Assembly: GCA_019244235.1 (NCBI GenBank)
Contig: JAFASY010000306.1
Coordinates: 1 to 40,572 of the forward strand
Length of the DNA: 40,572 nucleotides
Source of the DNA: Chroococcidiopsidaceae cyanobacterium CP_BM_ER_R8_30
Lineage (GTDB): Bacteria > Cyanobacteriota > Cyanobacteriia > Cyanobacteriales > Chroococcidiopsidaceae
Direction of reading: 5' to 3'
Below the pieces are notes generated by a model. It saw only the letters and a program-made list of their open reading frames with translations, searched no databases and was not told the DNA's origin. Shown piece after piece: positions 38,605-40,572 of this stretch (its first letter is position 1; every line of letters starts with the position of its first letter). A program made the position numbers and the translations under genes.

Positions 38605-39885
38605 ATGATAACACGTCGCGTCACTTACAGGTTGTATCCACAAAGGCAGCAGGAGCAGACAATGCACTACTGGCGCAAGATGCATTGTGCGCTATACAAC
38701 GCGGCTGTGTACAACCGTAAGACTCAGTATCAGAAATTTGGGCATTCTGTTGATTACCTGGAGCAGCAGAATTGTCTACCAGCCTTTAAGGAGGTGTGGA
38801 CTGAGTACAAGCAGTTAGGTTCTCATGCATTGCAAGCCACCTTAAAACGAGTTGATCTAGCGTTCACTAGGTTTCTCAAGGGAATAGGAGGATACCCAAA
38901 ATTCAAAGCATCGCGTCGATATAGAGGTTGGACTTACCCCTGTACATCTGGCTGGAAAGCTAGAACCAATGGAGACAACGGCAGATTAGAGATTACCAAT
39001 CTTGGCTCAATTTTTATGCGCGGGAAAGCCCGTACTTGGGGTACACCCACGACATGCACAATTCTGTACCAGCATGGAAAGTGGTATGCATCCATAACAG
39101 TCAACTGTAAACCTTTAAGACAGACAGGCGATGGAGCAATTGGCATTGATTTGGGGTGTAAGGATGCAATTTCGCTTTCCACTAGAGAGAAAATTGCTAA
39201 GCCTGACTTCCTCAAGGAGGGTCTTAAAAAGGTTAGGGTGGCATCCAAGAAGTTGCGGCGGAAACGCGCTCCTAACCGTAACAAAAAGGTCAAGGCTTCT
39301 AGACGTTGGAAGCGCCAGAGAAACGCAGTATCCAAACTGCAACGTAAGGTAGCCCGTCAACGAGAGAACTGGCTACATCAGACAACCAGCAGCATAGTTA
39401 GCGATCATAGCCTAGTTGCTGGAGAGCAGTTAAATGTCAAAGGGATGACACGCAAAGGGAAGACCAAGAAACGTCAGAAAGCAGGGCTTAATCGTTCCAT
39501 ACTGGATGTCGGTTTTGGGATGATTGGCAGGATGTTTGCCTACAAGTTAGCGGAGGCTGGTGGATTCTATGTAGAGTCTCCCACCAGGACTCTCAAACCG
39601 ACTCAACGTTGTGTCGAGTGTTGGGAATTAACGCCTAAGACTTTGGCTGACAGAATGCACATTTGCTCTAATCCCGCTTGTGGTCATATCGAAGACCGAG
39701 ATATCAATTCAGCTCAAGTTAATTTGACTTGGGCAAGGGGATTGGAACGATCCTCTCTAAACGCAGAGTCGCCAAGCTCTATCGCGTGCGGAAGTATGCG
39801 GCAACTTGGGGCGAAGAAGCGTGAGAAACGACTCACTGCTAGTTTGTCCGGGGAAACTCCCCGCTCAGCTTGCGGCGGGGAGTAG
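38605..39885 (+). CDS. tnpB: TnpB RNA-guided nuclease (IS1341 type)
   Basis: 426 residues from ATG 38605 with AAGG close upstream. The N-terminal part begins MITRRVTYRLYPQRQQEQT with the IS605 OrfB signature. RuvC catalytic residues are all present: Asp182 in AIGIDLGCKDA, Glu274 in AGEQLNVKGM and Asp366 in DRDINSAQVN. The zinc finger between has CVECWEL and CSNPACG. TnpB proteins cut DNA guided by an omega RNA made from the right end of the element; here the last ~30 codons and the 3' hairpin would be part of it. Length is slightly above the usual ~400. Appears active. Confidence 0.9.
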   Translation: MITRRVTYRLYPQRQQEQTMHYWRKMHCALYNAAVYNRKTQYQKFGHSVDYLEQQNCLPAFKEVWTEYKQLGSHALQATLKRVDLAFTRFLKGIGGYPKFKASRRYRGWTYPCTSGWKARTNGDNGRLEITNLGSIFMRGKARTWGTPTTCTILYQHGKWYASITVNCKPLRQTGDGAIGIDLGCKDAISLSTREKIAKPDFLKEGLKKVRVASKKLRRKRAPNRNKKVKASRRWKRQRNAVSKLQRKVARQRENWLHQTTSSIVSDHSLVAGEQLNVKGMTRKGKTKKRQKAGLNRSILDVGFGMIGRMFAYKLAEAGGFYVESPTRTLKPTQRCVECWELTPKTLADRMHICSNPACGHIEDRDINSAQVNLTWARGLERSSLNAESPSSIACGSMRQLGAKKREKRLTASLSGETPRSACGGE

Positions 39886-39892
39886 TTCATAA
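39857..39892 (+). ncRNA. Right-end hairpin, 3' part of the putative omega RNA of tnpB
   Basis: CTCCCCGC/GCGGGGAG gives an 8-bp stem with a 10-base loop at the very end of tnpB, immediately before the element end. In IS605-family elements this end is processed into the guide scaffold and the flanking DNA supplies the guide. Only the conserved 3' hairpin is seen directly; the 5' limit of the RNA is not determinable. Confidence 0.5.
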
Positions 39893-40572
39893 ATGAATCA
39901 TTTTGCCTCTGATGCCCTGCCTCCAATCAAGCTTATCCCTTTCCCTACAGCAGCAGAATCAACATCCCGTACCCAGAGAAAACCAGGCAGAGCCACCAGG
40001 ATTCAAACTCCCCATGATCTGTGTTGGATCAAAGTCCAAGAGTTTCTCCGCAGCAGTGGTCTTTCTCCGAACACTCGTAGAGCTTACGAACGGGAGTTGA
40101 AGCGGTTCCTGAACTGGACAGAGCTGCATTGGCAAGAGTTGCGATCACGCCACATCGGGCAGTACAAAGAATACCTGATGGAGCAGGTTGAAACCGAGCA
40201 GAAAAAACGCCTATCCAAAAACAGCATCAATACCGCTCTCACTGCTCTCAAGAGCTTCTTCAATTGGCTCAGCCTGACCTACCCAGAGGTTCTAAGCGCT
40301 AATCCAACAGTAGGGGTGAAGTTTGAGAAGGTGCCTATACCTCCAGCCCAGAGTTTGACAGAAGAACAGGTGCAGCAAGTATGGGCAGCGCTGGAGCATT
40401 TGGATGAGACTCAGCAGCGGGACACAGTGCTGGTTCACATCCTCAGTCACGGACTCCGGGCAGGAGAAATTGTGACGCTGAATATAGCCGCGTTCGATGG
40501 CAGACTGTTATTCTTGGCGGATACCAAAACTGACGAGCCGCGTCTGGTGCCATTGCGTCGGGAAAGTTGTGA
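39893..40572 (+). CDS. Tyrosine recombinase/phage-type integrase, N-terminal part (cut by window end)
   Basis: 226 residues from ATG 39893, open to the window edge. The N-terminal core-binding (SAM-like) domain reads LSPNTRRAYERELKRFLNWT, YLMEQVETEQKKRLSKNS and INTALTALKSFFNWLSL. The catalytic domain starts with LTEEQVQQVW and contains the first active-site arginine in SHGLRAGEIVTL. The remaining catalytic residues lie beyond the window. Its start codon overlaps the end of the tnpB element, so the upstream region, including its native promoter and perhaps its true start, may have been cut off by that insertion. Could belong to a mobile island. Confidence 0.85.
   Translation, partial: MNHFASDALPPIKLIPFPTAAESTSRTQRKPGRATRIQTPHDLCWIKVQEFLRSSGLSPNTRRAYERELKRFLNWTELHWQELRSRHIGQYKEYLMEQVETEQKKRLSKNSINTALTALKSFFNWLSLTYPEVLSANPTVGVKFEKVPIPPAQSLTEEQVQQVWAALEHLDETQQRDTVLVHILSHGLRAGEIVTLNIAAFDGRLLFLADTKTDEPRLVPLRRESC

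Larger units (their letters stand above)
38361..39892 (+). mobile_element. IS1341-type tnpB element with divergent RHH gene
   Basis: The approximate limits come from end hairpins. Left: TCCCCAC (38367-38373) with GTGGGGA (38389-38395). Right: CTCCCCGC (39857-39864) with GCGGGGAG (39875-39882), followed by AGTAGTTCATAAATGAA. There is no tnpA, so it is non-autonomous for transposition unless a transposase acts in trans. Exact ends and target motif cannot be fixed without other copies. Confidence 0.7.

Noticed and set aside
38361-39892. Complete IS200/IS605 element with transposase
   Set aside because: There is no tnpA (Tyr1 transposase) frame; only the RHH gene and tnpB are present.
1-40572. 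CRISPR array, rRNA or tRNA genes
   Set aside because: No evenly spaced direct repeats with unique spacers and no tRNA or rRNA signatures seen on either strand by eye; a covariance search would be needed to exclude small tRNA-like genes fully.

Overview
The window is cyanobacterial chromosome. The evidence is a psaX gene for a photosystem I subunit (31235-31384), many copies of the cyanobacterial HIP1 octamer GCGATCGC (near 949, 6730, 13730, 23449, 27962, 32600 and 33770), a PEP-CTERM secreted protein, vMAP-type STAND NTPases, a zinc-ribbon Ser/Thr kinase and dispersed small palindromic repeats. A filamentous or Chroococcidiopsis-like lineage is a guess; no rRNA or other taxonomic marker is present.

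Layout. 1-470 (minus): 5' part of a membrane PIN/TRAM protein. 825-4434 (plus): hemW, a mazE-mazF-like toxin-antitoxin pair, and a membrane Ser/Thr kinase whose reading frame begins inside the toxin stop codon. 4474-5813: a small Cys-rich hypothetical protein and a 2OG-Fe(II) oxygenase. 5962-17202 (minus): a seven-gene envelope-glycan cluster with several stop/start overlaps. In transcription order it is GT2, GT4, HlyD-type membrane fusion protein, TPR membrane protein, a giant GT-C glycosyltransferase with duplicated jelly-roll-like ectodomains, a flippase-like/methyltransferase fusion, and a secreted alpha/alpha-toroid-like protein. A coherent reading is that the GTs build a lipid-linked or exported glycan, the flippase-like module moves or attaches it, and the secreted protein trims it; the substrate is unknown.

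17585-22287: two divergent STAND NTPase genes with the same vMAP-like N-terminal domain. The minus-strand NB-ARC gene is decaying: it has in-frame stops, and its WD40 propeller is deleted so that only the proximal and C-terminal ends remain. The plus-strand AAA gene is intact and is followed by a gene for a double-glycine-leader, Gly/Phe-rich secreted peptide.

22667-31384 is mostly core or conserved: M20 amidohydrolase, a small hypothetical, a crcB-DUF190 operon behind a fluoride riboswitch with its own terminator (found here on the minus strand), htpX, aspS, several small conserved or secreted proteins and psaX. 31757-34916: a hybrid histidine kinase whose gene has absorbed palindromic repeats, and a LarE-type sulfur transferase. 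35404-40572 is accessory: a PEP-CTERM protein, a Uma2 nuclease with a small Cys-rich partner, an Xre-RES toxin-antitoxin pair with a clear promoter and operator-like repeat, an IS1341-type tnpB element with a divergent ribbon-helix-helix gene, and the start of a tyrosine recombinase cut by the window edge.

No rRNA, tRNA or CRISPR array was recognised. The most useful second looks are the fluoride riboswitch, the STAND/double-glycine peptide locus, the flippase-methyltransferase fusion, the RHH-tnpB divergent promoter with two TGTACA sites one helical turn apart, and the in-gene palindromic repeats.
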